In this document: piece by piece, positions 15,398-24,969 of the stretch
Position numbering within the stretch: position 1 is the first letter of the stretch
Layout of the letters: every line of letters begins with the position of its first letter
NCBI GenBank assembly: GCA_018970325.1
Contig: JAGWWP010000022.1
Span: forward strand, 1-37,516
Length of the DNA: 37,516 nucleotides
DNA from: Cyanobacteria bacterium REEB446
GTDB taxonomy: Bacteria; Cyanobacteriota; Vampirovibrionia; LMEP-6097
Direction: 5' to 3'
Made by a program: the position numbers and the translations under genes
Notes under the pieces: generated by a model
What the model was told of the DNA's origin: nothing
The model's database searches: none
The model's input: only the letters and a program-made list of their open reading frames with translations

Positions 15398-16087
15398 ATG
15401 CCTAGTATAGCCACTAGCTCCGACATCGAAGTTAAAGCAGCGTCTATTTATCTAGACGATTATTCCGTTCCAGCTAATAATAATTTTCTTTTTTGCTATA
15501 AAATTGAAATCCAAAATAAAAGTCCAGTAGAAGTTCAATTGCTAAATAGATACTGGCTCATTATTGATTCTAATTCAGATAAGTCCGAAGTTTCTGGAGA
15601 AGGTGTCGTAGGAAAGAAACCAACTATCGCTCCTGGAGAGACTCATATGTATTTTAGTTTTTCAAACCTTAAAACTAATTTTGGAACGATGGAAGGTAGT
15701 TACGGCTTTATCGACCAAGAAGGCAATAGCTTCAATGTCGAGATTCCAAGATTTTACCTATCTATAAATCTCAATGAATTTCCAAAGAACCGCTTCAATA
15801 AAGGTCAAATACTTAAACATCAAGAAGAAAATTATTATGGATTAGTTGTCGACTTTGACATGTACTTTCTAAGCAATGCCGACTTAGATACAACTAAATT
15901 TGATAAGAGTTTTGGAAACAAGCCTTGGTACTATGTTTTAGTTCATGATACCGATTTAATGCTTTACGTACCTGAAGATTTAATGCTTCAGACAGAAGGT
16001 GATTTTACTATCAACCATCCTTTAGTCGATGTTTTTTTTGATAAAAAAAATGGACATTATGCGAGGAAAGCTAATTCAGATGAATAA
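15398..16087 (+). CDS. ApaG-HspQ (YccV) domain fusion protein
   Basis: A 229-residue two-domain protein. Residues about 8-125 are an ApaG/DUF525 domain: LLNRYWLIIDSNS, then EGVVGKKPTIAPGETHMYFS and GSYGFIDQEG ... IPRFYL. Residues about 133-222 are an HspQ/YccV hemimethylated-DNA-binding-type domain: FNKGQILKHQEENYYGLVVD, KPWYYVLVHD, LYVPEDLML, INHPLVDVFFD. Both are small beta-rich domains. Bacteria usually encode them separately. Human POLDIP2 joins them in the opposite order (YccV then ApaG). A role in adaptor function or protein quality control is possible but unproven. It is divergent from the DUF4127-like gene. Confidence 0.85.
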   Translation: MPSIATSSDIEVKAASIYLDDYSVPANNNFLFCYKIEIQNKSPVEVQLLNRYWLIIDSNSDKSEVSGEGVVGKKPTIAPGETHMYFSFSNLKTNFGTMEGSYGFIDQEGNSFNVEIPRFYLSINLNEFPKNRFNKGQILKHQEENYYGLVVDFDMYFLSNADLDTTKFDKSFGNKPWYYVLVHDTDLMLYVPEDLMLQTEGDFTINHPLVDVFFDKKNGHYARKANSDE

Positions 16088-16111
16088 ACTCGTCATTAAA
16101 TATTTTTTTGC

Positions 16112-16117
16112 TATTAT
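16112..16117 (+). promoter_or_regulatory. -10 box TATTAT of glmU (leaderless)
   Basis: TATTAT ends 6 bases before the glmU ATG at 16124, predicting transcription from the start codon itself. Confidence 0.55.
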
Positions 16118-16123
16118 AAGACC

Positions 16124-17494
16124 ATGATCAAATCCGTCGTACTTGCAGCAGGCAAAGGCTCTAGACTAAAATCTAACAATGCTAAAGTCTTACACCGAAT
16201 ATTCGACAAGCCGATCTTAGCTTGGGTTTTAGACTCACTTGCAGAAGTTGACCAAGATGAAATCATAGTGGTTTGCGGTCACCAAGCTGAAAAAGTAAGA
16301 AGTTTTTTACATGCATATCCAGTTACAGTTGTAGATCAAACGGTACAAATGGGTACAGGCCATGCACTTATGTGTGTTCAAGATGAGCTTGATGACTTTG
16401 AAGGAACTATTTTAGTGGTAAATGGTGACTCCCCCCTAATCCGTTCAGAGACACTAAATGACATGCTTAATTATCATGAACAGAGAGAACATCAGCTGAC
16501 TCTACTAACAAGTCTGGTGAACTGTGCCGATGGCTACGGACGCATAGTGAGAAGAAATAATACGATAATTGGCATCAAAGAAGATAAAGATTGTTCCGAA
16601 GCAGAAAAAACGATCAAAGAGGTTAATGCTGGTGTCTACTGTTTCGAGTGGCAATTTATCAAAGAAGGCTTAAGTAAACTTAAAAGCAATAATGCCCAAG
16701 AGGAATTTTATTTAACTGATTTAGTGGCTTGGGCTTACAGTCAAGGTCTTAGCATCGGTAATTTCATTTTACAAAACCCTAATGAAGCTTTAGGCATTAA
16801 TAGTCGCACTGACCTAGCAGCAGTTTCAAAATTAAAAAATCAAGAAGCACTAGAGGCTCTTATGGATGCAGGTGTGACAATTATAGATACTAACAGTACA
16901 GTCATTAGCCCAGAAGTAGATATTGGTCCAGACACCGTTATATACCCTGGTACTTACATACATCGTCGTGTCACGATAGGCTCAAACTGCTCTATTGGTC
17001 CTAATACTTCGATATTCGGACCAGCTGAAATAGGCTCTCATAGCACTGTAATTCAGTCTCACATCAACAGAAGCTCCATTGGTGAACACTGCAATATCGG
17101 TCCTTTTGCACACATTAGAGATGGCAGCGATGTCTACAATAAAGCACGCGTAGGATGTTTTGTTGAAGTAAAAAACAGCACCATGGGTGAAGCCTCTTCA
17201 GCAGCTCACTTGAGCTATCTTGGGGATGCTCAGATCAAGTCTAATGTAAATATAGGAGCGGGTACTATTACGGCTAACTACAATTCCTTTACTGGTGAAA
17301 AATCCACCACTGTCATCTGCCAAGGAGCTAGTACTGGAGCGAACTCCGTCCTGGTAGCTCCGATAACCATACATGAAGGAGCCTCTGTAGCAGCAGGTTC
17401 CGTCGTAACCCAAGACATACCAGCTCAAATGCTAGGTATCGCAAGGCCTCGACAAGAAATTAGAGGTTTACCAGTAGCGAAAAAAGTGAGCTGA
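16124..17494 (+). CDS. glmU: Bifunctional GlmU: N-acetylglucosamine-1-phosphate uridyltransferase / acetyltransferase
   Basis: A 456-residue enzyme making UDP-GlcNAc for peptidoglycan and LPS. The N-terminal nucleotidyltransferase opens with the signature LAAGKGSRLKSNNAKVLH (residues 6-23) and has MGTGHAL and NGDSPLI. From about 255 a left-handed beta-helix of hexapeptide repeats forms the acetyltransferase (for example IGPDTVIYPGTYIHRRVTIG), with FVEVKNS and ANYNSFTGEKSTT near the active site. The length is standard. The product feeds MurG, encoded nearby on the opposite strand. The next gene begins 2 bases after the stop. Confidence 0.96.
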   Translation: MIKSVVLAAGKGSRLKSNNAKVLHRIFDKPILAWVLDSLAEVDQDEIIVVCGHQAEKVRSFLHAYPVTVVDQTVQMGTGHALMCVQDELDDFEGTILVVNGDSPLIRSETLNDMLNYHEQREHQLTLLTSLVNCADGYGRIVRRNNTIIGIKEDKDCSEAEKTIKEVNAGVYCFEWQFIKEGLSKLKSNNAQEEFYLTDLVAWAYSQGLSIGNFILQNPNEALGINSRTDLAAVSKLKNQEALEALMDAGVTIIDTNSTVISPEVDIGPDTVIYPGTYIHRRVTIGSNCSIGPNTSIFGPAEIGSHSTVIQSHINRSSIGEHCNIGPFAHIRDGSDVYNKARVGCFVEVKNSTMGEASSAAHLSYLGDAQIKSNVNIGAGTITANYNSFTGEKSTTVICQGASTGANSVLVAPITIHEGASVAAGSVVTQDIPAQMLGIARPRQEIRGLPVAKKVS

Positions 17495-17496
17495 TA

Positions 17497-18084
17497 ATGT
17501 TTAATGAGACTGCTCGAAAACTTCCATTTCTGCGTTTCTGTGAACAGTCCATTTGTCGATTGCTCTATCTTCTTCTAATTTTAGTTTTTATACAGACATC
17601 GGTTCAAGCCGACGTTATCTCTGTTAAAAGAAATAAGAGCATCGAACTTAAAAATGGACAGATGAATATGCTGTTCAAAATTGACTTTCGTGAATTCGAT
17701 AAAGATAGAATTCTAGAATTTCGCTTTTATGATCAGCCTTTTGTAAACATCACCGTCCTTCATGATCCAGGAAAAAATAATCCTAAGTTTACGAGCTTCT
17801 CTTCCAAAATAATCAGTCTTGATAAAAATCAAATCGCTGCTGTAAGCAAGATTCATGACCAATTAAAGGTTTTAAAATTTAAAAACACCTTCCCTTGGAA
17901 AGAAAGTTTTAATAAACGCGGCGATATTTATTACATCCACAGCCTGCAAGAGTATCTCCCAGTAACCGATTCAGCATCTAAATTAATTTCAGTGCCACAA
18001 GTTTTCATTTTTTATAAAGGCTTTAAAGATGAGTATCCTACGGTTTATGCAGAAATTGTAAATTTAATAGACAGTTTGCAATAA
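17497..18084 (+). CDS. Secreted protein of unknown function with repeat-derived N-terminus
   Basis: A 195-residue protein, starting 2 bases after glmU and so probably co-transcribed with it. Residues about 18-39 (ICRLLYLLLILVFIQTSVQA) form a hydrophobic signal-peptide core with likely cleavage after VQA. The mature part is about 155 residues, strand-rich, with no family I recognise. The N-region (residues about 5-15, ARKLPFLRFCE) is encoded by a reversed fragment of the dispersed repeat (17510-17537). Internal start codons after it are not obvious, so the repeat seems to be translated as part of the leader. Confidence 0.75.
   Translation: MFNETARKLPFLRFCEQSICRLLYLLLILVFIQTSVQADVISVKRNKSIELKNGQMNMLFKIDFREFDKDRILEFRFYDQPFVNITVLHDPGKNNPKFTSFSSKIISLDKNQIAAVSKIHDQLKVLKFKNTFPWKESFNKRGDIYYIHSLQEYLPVTDSASKLISVPQVFIFYKGFKDEYPTVYAEIVNLIDSLQ
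17510..17537 (-). repeat. Repeat-family fragment inside the secreted-protein gene
   Basis: On the minus strand this reads ACGCAGAAATGGAAGTTTTC followed by GAGCAG, matching the half copy at 12149-12202 (ACGCAGAAATTGAAGTTTGG followed by GAGCAG). It is antisense to the gene and keeps the frame open, encoding part of the signal-peptide N-region. Confidence 0.7.
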
Positions 18085-18114
18085 ACCACTAGCAATCCAT
18101 TGCAGAATTGGTTC

Positions 18115-19335
18115 TTAAAGATTTCTCAATAAGACGAAAATCTCTCTACTACTTTCAGGTTTTGCAAACATATGCAGTTTTTTCTTCATTTCTGATATTT
18201 TCTCAGGATTCTTAGCTAGATTAAAAATTAACTCAGCGATCTCCCTTTGTTGAGTCCGATCCACAGCTCCATTCTCTACATCTCGTGCCGTGTCCTCATC
18301 AGGCAAGGCATCTTGGCGAATCATGAAACCACAACCAGCCTTAACTAAAGCCTCTGCATTTTTAGTCTGATGATCATGAGCAGCCCAAGGTAAAGGAATT
18401 AATATTGGTACTATCAGCGACACTGCCATTTCAGCACAAGTCATAGCACCAGCCCTGCAAATAGCTATATCAACGGTTTTAGAAATATTTGCCATCTCAT
18501 GGGTATAACTTAAAACCTTATAGTTAGAGTATTTATTCGGCTCACCATTTAAATATTTACTTACATGCTCATCAAAAAGCTTAGAACCTGTAATGTGAAT
18601 AATAGATATTCTTTTACCTTCAAGAGCTAATCTCTGATTAAAATCTTCAAAATCTTTAAGTAAAGCACCAATACTGTCATTAACAAACTGAGAGCCCTGA
18701 CTGCCACCTGTTACTAACACCCTCAAATCAGCCCCATCGGTGGATACTTCCCAATCTCCAATTTCTGCGTTTTCGCCATCCTCTACCTTCTCGCCGTCCC
18801 TATAAATATTAATAAAGTCCTGCGACACTGGATTACCAGTGTAACGATATTTATCATTAAAATTTATATTTATCGGGAAGCCTAAGCTCACACGACTCGC
18901 AAATATTTTAAATAATTTATTTACCAATCCAAAATTACTATCAAGATTATGAATTAGGAACTTTGTTTTCGTTGTCACACAGGCAAGAAACACTGGCGCT
19001 GCCACGTAACCACCCGTACCCATCACTACGTCAATTTTATTTTCTCTCAGGTAGTTCACAGAGCATTTATAAGCTTTAAAAAAAATACCAAACCATTCTA
19101 AGTTTTCTTTAAAAGAATTATTTCGAGATGGCAGCTTTGGAGCATTAATAGGAAGAAACTGGATATATTCTTTCCTTAGGCACAGCTCCTGCTCAAGCTT
19201 CCCTTCACCACCAATATAGTAAAGAAAGTTTTTTTCAGCCCCAGCTCGATTACTTTCATCTTCAAATAGCTCAGCTACAGCAAGACATGGATAAATATGT
19301 CCTCCAGTGCCTCCTCCCGTAAACGCAACTCGCAC
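18115..19335 (-). CDS. murG: UDP-N-acetylglucosamine transferase MurG
   Basis: Adds GlcNAc to lipid I to give lipid II, on the inner face of the membrane. I choose GTG at 19335, giving VRVAFTGGGTGGHIYPCLAVAE with the glycine-rich loop at the usual N-terminus; the TTG at 19356 adds seven atypical residues. The C-domain has VTGGSQGSQFVN, ICRAGAMTCAEM and PLPWAAHDHQTKNA. At about 406 residues it is longer than the common 350-370. Two non-conserved acidic insertions explain this: DGEKVEDGENAEIGDWEVST before LRVLVTGGSQ, and LPDEDTARDVENGAVDRTQQ near the C-terminus. The first is repeat-derived, the second possibly. The usual H-E-Q-N region reads HNLDSNFGLVNKL. Confidence 0.95.
   Translation of the reverse strand: MRVAFTGGGTGGHIYPCLAVAELFEDESNRAGAEKNFLYYIGGEGKLEQELCLRKEYIQFLPINAPKLPSRNNSFKENLEWFGIFFKAYKCSVNYLRENKIDVVMGTGGYVAAPVFLACVTTKTKFLIHNLDSNFGLVNKLFKIFASRVSLGFPININFNDKYRYTGNPVSQDFINIYRDGEKVEDGENAEIGDWEVSTDGADLRVLVTGGSQGSQFVNDSIGALLKDFEDFNQRLALEGKRISIIHITGSKLFDEHVSKYLNGEPNKYSNYKVLSYTHEMANISKTVDIAICRAGAMTCAEMAVSLIVPILIPLPWAAHDHQTKNAEALVKAGCGFMIRQDALPDEDTARDVENGAVDRTQQREIAELIFNLAKNPEKISEMKKKLHMFAKPESSREIFVLLRNL
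18256..18303 (-). repeat. Possible second, diverged repeat fragment inside murG
   Basis: On the minus strand GATGAGGAC ... GAGAATGGAGCTGTG resembles CATGAGGAC ... GAAAATGGAGTTGTG of copy A, and both are read in the same frame (ENGAVDR versus ENGVVQR). It coincides with a non-conserved C-terminal insertion in MurG. The match has several gaps and mismatches. Confidence 0.4.
18756..18783 (-). repeat. Repeat-family fragment inserted in frame in murG
   Basis: The minus strand contains GCGAAAACGCAGAAATTGGA preceded by GAGGAT, nearly identical to the core 3' half. It is read as EDGENAEIGDWE, against HEDDENAEIEVWE encoded by the half copy at 12149. It falls exactly where MurG has an extra loop before the VTGGSQG motif. 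Confidence 0.85.
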
Positions 19336-19345
19336 AAGAATATCC

Positions 19346-19374
19346 TCTATCAACAAGAGCTAAAAGCCTGTCAA
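19346..19374 (-). promoter_or_regulatory. murG promoter: TTGACA, 17 bp, GATAGA
   Basis: The minus strand has a consensus -35 TTGACA (19374-19369), 17 bp spacing, and a GATAGA -10 (19351-19346). Transcription would begin near 19339, about 4 bases before the GTG at 19335, which supports that start over the TTG at 19356. Confidence 0.6.
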
Positions 19375-19439
19375 TAATTACTAAAAACATGATAGCAGCT
19401 AAAATTAAACATTTTAAGCTTAGCTTATTTTTTTTATGA

Positions 19440-19445
19440 GATAAT
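19440..19445 (+). promoter_or_regulatory. -10 box GATAAT of the desaturase gene (near-leaderless)
   Basis: GATAAT ends 12 bases before the ATG at 19458, with a predicted leader of about 6 bases. A second TATAAG lies at 19451-19456. Confidence 0.45.
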
Positions 19446-19457
19446 GTTGTTATAAGT

Positions 19458-20396
19458 ATGACAAATCGAGTTTCAAGCGAAAAGATAAATTGGGGTAATA
19501 CAATTTATCTAATAATCAGTCCTATCATTTCAGCTTTAGCCGTCAGCTACTGGTTCTACAAAGGATGGTTTAACTGGGAGACTGTCGCCTTATTCGTAGT
19601 CTTAACTTCACTAATAGAAATTAGCATTACCGCTGGCTATCATCGATTGTTTTCACACAGAACTTATAAGGCAAATCCGATTGTTAGCATATTCTTTTTA
19701 TTTTTCGGGGCTGGAGCTCTTCAGAGTTCTGCTCTTTTATGGTCACTAGACCACAGAGTTCATCATCAATTCGTCGACCACAAAGATAAAGATCCTTACA
19801 GCATCAGCAGAGGGTTTATGTGGGCTCATATTACTTGGCTATTTTATAAATTTGATGATCAGGTTAAGGATATTAAACCCGCTGATCTTTATCAAGATAA
19901 ATTGGTTGTTTTCCAAGATAAATATTGGGGATACATCGCAGTCTTGTCTGGATTTGTTTTACCTACGTTAATTGCACATTTTGCCTGGGGTGATATTTTT
20001 GGTGGTTTTTTTGTAGCTGGTGTATTCAGGTCAGTAGTTAATCACCACGCTACTTTCCTAATTAATTCTGTTTCACATTGTATTGGAAAACAAACTTACT
20101 CTGACTCTCATAGTGCAAGAGATAATTGGTTTACAGCCTTACTAACTTTTGGAGAAGGTTATCATAATTTTCACCACGAATTTCCTTCTGATTACAGAAA
20201 CGGCGTAAGATTTTACCAGTACGACCCTAGTAAATGGCTTATCTACAGCCTATCTTTAATAGGTTGGACTTATGATCTAAAAAGAGTTAGCCATAATCTT
20301 ATTGAAAGAAAACGCTCTGCTATGACGAAGAAAAGAGCAGCTCTGCAGTTAAAACCTGCTCAACCAGATAATCTCCAACTACAACCTGCATGTTAA
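19458..20396 (+). CDS. Acyl-CoA/acyl-lipid delta-9-type fatty acid desaturase
   Basis: A 312-residue membrane di-iron desaturase that introduces a double bond into fatty acyl chains and so tunes membrane fluidity. The three histidine boxes are intact: HRLFSH (H62, H67), HRVHH (H99, H102, H103) and HNFHH (H236, H239, H240), plus the NHHATFLINSVSH segment. Hydrophobic segments at about 16-35, 43-60, 76-95 and 160-190 fit the four-helix topology. The closest known type is the stearoyl-CoA/DesC group. The C-terminal 40 residues are basic and Gln-rich. It overlaps the next small gene by 7 bases. Confidence 0.93.
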   Translation: MTNRVSSEKINWGNTIYLIISPIISALAVSYWFYKGWFNWETVALFVVLTSLIEISITAGYHRLFSHRTYKANPIVSIFFLFFGAGALQSSALLWSLDHRVHHQFVDHKDKDPYSISRGFMWAHITWLFYKFDDQVKDIKPADLYQDKLVVFQDKYWGYIAVLSGFVLPTLIAHFAWGDIFGGFFVAGVFRSVVNHHATFLINSVSHCIGKQTYSDSHSARDNWFTALLTFGEGYHNFHHEFPSDYRNGVRFYQYDPSKWLIYSLSLIGWTYDLKRVSHNLIERKRSAMTKKRAALQLKPAQPDNLQLQPAC

Positions 20397-20677
20397 GTCC
20401 TGAAGAAAAGACGGAACTCACTCATTTTTTAAATCGCCTTCAAGGCAAAGAAGTCAGAGTAGAACTTAGCTCTAGGTTCAATGTTGGCTACAGAATATCC
20501 TTCGCTGTTAAAGTCGAAGCCTTAGGTGGAAAAACCTATAGTTTCGTAAGCGATAGCGGCAACGCCTCTGTGTTTATAGATCCGGGGGAAGCAGAAGCTT
20601 TCAGTGCTGATAGCAGCTCAATTAGCTTAGTTTATGGTGATGATCTCATAACAATTCGTTATGGGAGAATTCGATAA
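20390..20677 (+). CDS. Small hypothetical protein
   Basis: A 95-residue acidic, beta-rich protein without signal peptide or membrane segment, starting inside the last codons of the desaturase gene (7-bp overlap), so probably translated from the same transcript. I recognise no family. An N-terminal helix (SPEEKTELTHFLNRLQG) precedes alternating strands. Its reading frame and overlap support a real gene. Confidence 0.6.
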   Translation: MLSPEEKTELTHFLNRLQGKEVRVELSSRFNVGYRISFAVKVEALGGKTYSFVSDSGNASVFIDPGEAEAFSADSSSISLVYGDDLITIRYGRIR

Positions 20678-20695
20678 AAAATGCTAGAATTATAA

Positions 20696-22738
<2,043 letters not shown>

Positions 22739-22854
22739 CTGCTTTAGAAATATAAACTAGAATCTGCCTGTATGATTTCGATCATTTGACCTATATTCTT
22801 TAAAATGAATAAGAAATTAAGTATCCTTAACTGATTCTTAACTGTTAATCTAGA

Positions 22855-22860
22855 TATAGT
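22855..22860 (+). promoter_or_regulatory. -10 box TATAGT of the small Gly-rich protein gene (leaderless)
   Basis: TATAGT ends 4 bases before the ATG at 22865. The gap behind it (22739-22854) holds no gene; a small ATGAT-TTCG-ATCAT hairpin near 22773-22786 may end gyrB transcripts. Confidence 0.45.
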
Positions 22861-22864
22861 ATAT

Positions 22865-23146
22865 ATGGGTTTAGGTGGATTACCTTCAATTGGCGGACAA
22901 GGACCAAATATAGGTCCGGGTAATAACGGTGCTTCGCAAAATAAAGGTGGAGCAGAGTTTTCACTTGAACAACAGAAATCTAATTTAGCCCAAGCTCAAG
23001 CTGCACAAGATAAAGCTAATTCAGCACTTTCTGGTGCTAAATTAATGAAGATTATAGATAAGAAAAAGAAAAACCGTAAAGGTGCTCCCCGTACCATGCT
23101 TATAGACGGTGAAATTTACGAAGTTTATCTTCTAGCGATAGCGTAA
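22865..23146 (+). CDS. Small hypothetical protein with Gly/Asn-rich N-terminus
   Basis: A 93-residue protein. The first 30 residues are Gly/Pro/Asn-rich and probably disordered. A helical, Gln/Ala-rich stretch (EQQKSNLAQAQAAQDKANSA) and a basic patch (KKKKNRK) follow, then a short strand-like end PRTMLIDGEIYEVYLLAIA. I recognise no family. Its own -10 box and the start position support a gene. It converges on the zinc-ribbon gene with a 2-bp gap. Confidence 0.55.
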   Translation: MGLGGLPSIGGQGPNIGPGNNGASQNKGGAEFSLEQQKSNLAQAQAAQDKANSALSGAKLMKIIDKKKKNRKGAPRTMLIDGEIYEVYLLAIA

Positions 23147-23148
23147 AA

Positions 23149-23370
23149 TCACCACTGTATCGGCACATAATTTCGAGAATTACATTTAGGGCAGACGTAA
23201 ACTGGATCATTGCGCTGTGGTAACATCTTTCGGGTAAAATCACCCTCACAGTGCCCGCAAATTAACTGCACATAATGCCCGCGAATCCCAAACTGTGACG
23301 GCAATATAGCCCTACGCTGCTCTGCGTTCGCCTGCCACTCTCTTAATTCTTCTGGGTCTGGTTTCTGCAT
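23149..23370 (-). CDS. Small zinc-ribbon protein
   Basis: A 73-residue protein with two Cys pairs, CGHC and CPKC, 19 residues apart, which form a typical zinc ribbon. The N-terminus is charged and helical (PDPEELREWQANAEQRRA). Such small proteins may bind nucleic acid or protein partners; no specific family is recognised. It lies 43 bp downstream of the proS stop on the same strand and may be expressed from that transcript. Confidence 0.7.
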   Translation of the reverse strand: MQKPDPEELREWQANAEQRRAILPSQFGIRGHYVQLICGHCEGDFTRKMLPQRNDPVYVCPKCNSRNYVPIQW

Positions 23371-23413
23371 AAACCTTAATATCTACCTTATACGTTTGGG
23401 AGCAGTTTCATCT

Positions 23414-24862
23414 TTAATACGCTTTAGCTATAAGTATCTCACGATTCAGAGGAGAAACTGTACCCGAAATAATGCAAGGGTGATCACTTGGCAGCTCTGG
23501 TCTGAGTGGCATACAACGAATACTTGCACTGAATTTTTCTTTTAAAATTCTCTCTAACTCTACATCACCATTCCACATCGCTCTAGCAAAGCCTAATGAT
23601 TTAGAATCTAAAACTGAATCTAATTCAGCAATATTTTTTACTATTTTTGTATTCTCTTTTCTGTATTCTAATGCACGAGTGAAAAGTCCAGACTGGATTT
23701 CATCTAAAAGTCTTACAATCCTTTCTATTAAACCTGCTATCTGAATATCCTTATCTTTACTACGAATATCACGGCGATGAAGTTCCACGCAGCCATTCTC
23801 TAAATCACGCTCACCGATTACTAATCTTAAAGGCACGCCCTTCTGTTCATATTCATTAAATTTAATCCCCTGGCTAATCTGCTCCCTGTCATCTAACTTC
23901 ACTCTTAGACCTAAATCAGTGAGCTCCTTTTGGAATAATTTAGCTTGATTAAGAACTTTAGTATTATCAAGATTTTTTTTCAGAATAGGAATTATAACTA
24001 CCTGATAAGGAGCTATTTTCGGAGGTAATATCAGCCCAACTTCATCATGGTGACCCATAATCACAGCACCGATAAGCCTAGTACTCACTCCCCAAGAAGT
24101 CTGCCAGACATGCGCTAATTTATTCTCTGAATCTGTAAAAGTAGTGTCAAAGGCTTTAGCAAAGTTCTGACCTAAATCATGCGAGGTTCCAGCCTGTAAA
24201 GCCTTACCATCACGCATTAAAGCCTCTATCGAAAATGTAGAAACCGCTCCAGCAAACCTCTCTGACTCGGTCTTTTCACCTATATGTATTGGTAGAGCTA
24301 AATAATTATGTAAAAGATCTTCATAGACGTGAATCATCTTAATCACTTCTTCTTTAGATTCTTCATGAGTCGCATGGCAAGTGTGCCCCTCTTGCCATAA
24401 AAATTCTGAAGTCCTTAAAAATAAACGGGTACGCATCTCCCAACGCATAACATTTGCCCACTGATTCAATTTCAGAGGGAGATCACGATACGAATTAATC
24501 CATTTAGAAAACATATGATTAATAATCGTTTCAGAAGTCGGTCTGATAACGTATCTCTCAGAAAGTTCCTTCCCTCCAGCATGAGTTACCACAGCACACT
24601 CTGGCGCAAAGCCTTCTACGTGCTCTGCTTCTTTCTGTAAAAAGCTTTCTGGGACAAGTAAAGGGAAATAAGCATTCTCGTGGCCAGTATCTTTAATCAT
24701 CTTATCGAGTATTCTCTGGATGTTTTCCCAGATAGCATAACCGTAGGGTCTAATAACCATACAACCTTTAACAGGACTATAATCGGCAAGCTCAGCTGTG
24801 ATAGCTATATCAGAAAGTAAACTCTCTGCGTTATTCTCTTTAACTGCATTATCAATAGACAT
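23414..24862 (-). CDS. proS: Prolyl-tRNA synthetase, archaeal/eukaryotic-like type
   Basis: A 482-residue class II synthetase charging tRNA-Pro. It is the shorter archaeal/eukaryotic-like type without the large bacterial editing insertion: the sequence goes from VIRPTSETIINHMFSKWINS (motif region before the dimer strands) directly to RTRLFLRTSEFLWQEGHTCH (about 150-170). The HDLGQNFAKAF and HVWQTSWGVSTRLIGAVIMG segments give the active-site motif 3 area. The C-terminal zinc-binding-like extension is shortened. A GATTAT box (24872-24867) lies 4 bases before the ATG, so the transcript is probably leaderless. This ProRS type is found in several bacterial phyla. Confidence 0.95.
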   Translation of the reverse strand: MSIDNAVKENNAESLLSDIAITAELADYSPVKGCMVIRPYGYAIWENIQRILDKMIKDTGHENAYFPLLVPESFLQKEAEHVEGFAPECAVVTHAGGKELSERYVIRPTSETIINHMFSKWINSYRDLPLKLNQWANVMRWEMRTRLFLRTSEFLWQEGHTCHATHEESKEEVIKMIHVYEDLLHNYLALPIHIGEKTESERFAGAVSTFSIEALMRDGKALQAGTSHDLGQNFAKAFDTTFTDSENKLAHVWQTSWGVSTRLIGAVIMGHHDEVGLILPPKIAPYQVVIIPILKKNLDNTKVLNQAKLFQKELTDLGLRVKLDDREQISQGIKFNEYEQKGVPLRLVIGERDLENGCVELHRRDIRSKDKDIQIAGLIERIVRLLDEIQSGLFTRALEYRKENTKIVKNIAELDSVLDSKSLGFARAMWNGDVELERILKEKFSASIRCMPLRPELPSDHPCIISGTVSPLNREILIAKAY

Positions 24863-24887
24863 GTATATAATCCTAACCCGTTTTACA

Positions 24888-24918
24888 TTGAAAAATGCTA
24901 CCTTAAGGCATTTTTCAA
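24888..24918. terminator. 11-bp perfect inverted repeat between the sigma factor and proS
   Basis: TTGAAAAATGC (24888-24898) and GCATTTTTCAA (24908-24918) form a perfect 11-bp stem with a 9-nt loop. It lies just after the sigma factor's 3' end and before the proS promoter. The A5/T5 runs inside the arms make it look like a bidirectional terminator; an operator for proS is the alternative. Confidence 0.6.
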
Positions 24919-24969
24919 CGGATCCTTAAGTATTTAATCAATAAAATAAAGCAAAAAATCAATAAAACT

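Noticed and set aside
23300-23330. GAACGCAGAGCAGCG inside the zinc-ribbon gene as a repeat fragment
   Set aside because: Only about 8 bases match the core, and the encoded residues do not follow the repeat's frame.
23394-23405. 12-base match (GTTTGGGAGCAG) to the half copy's arm near proS
   Set aside because: Too short and without adjoining core sequence; could be a relic but is not supportable alone.
23414-24862. Archaeal-like ProRS as evidence of recent transfer
   Set aside because: This ProRS type is widespread in several bacterial phyla and the gene's base composition looks like its neighbours.
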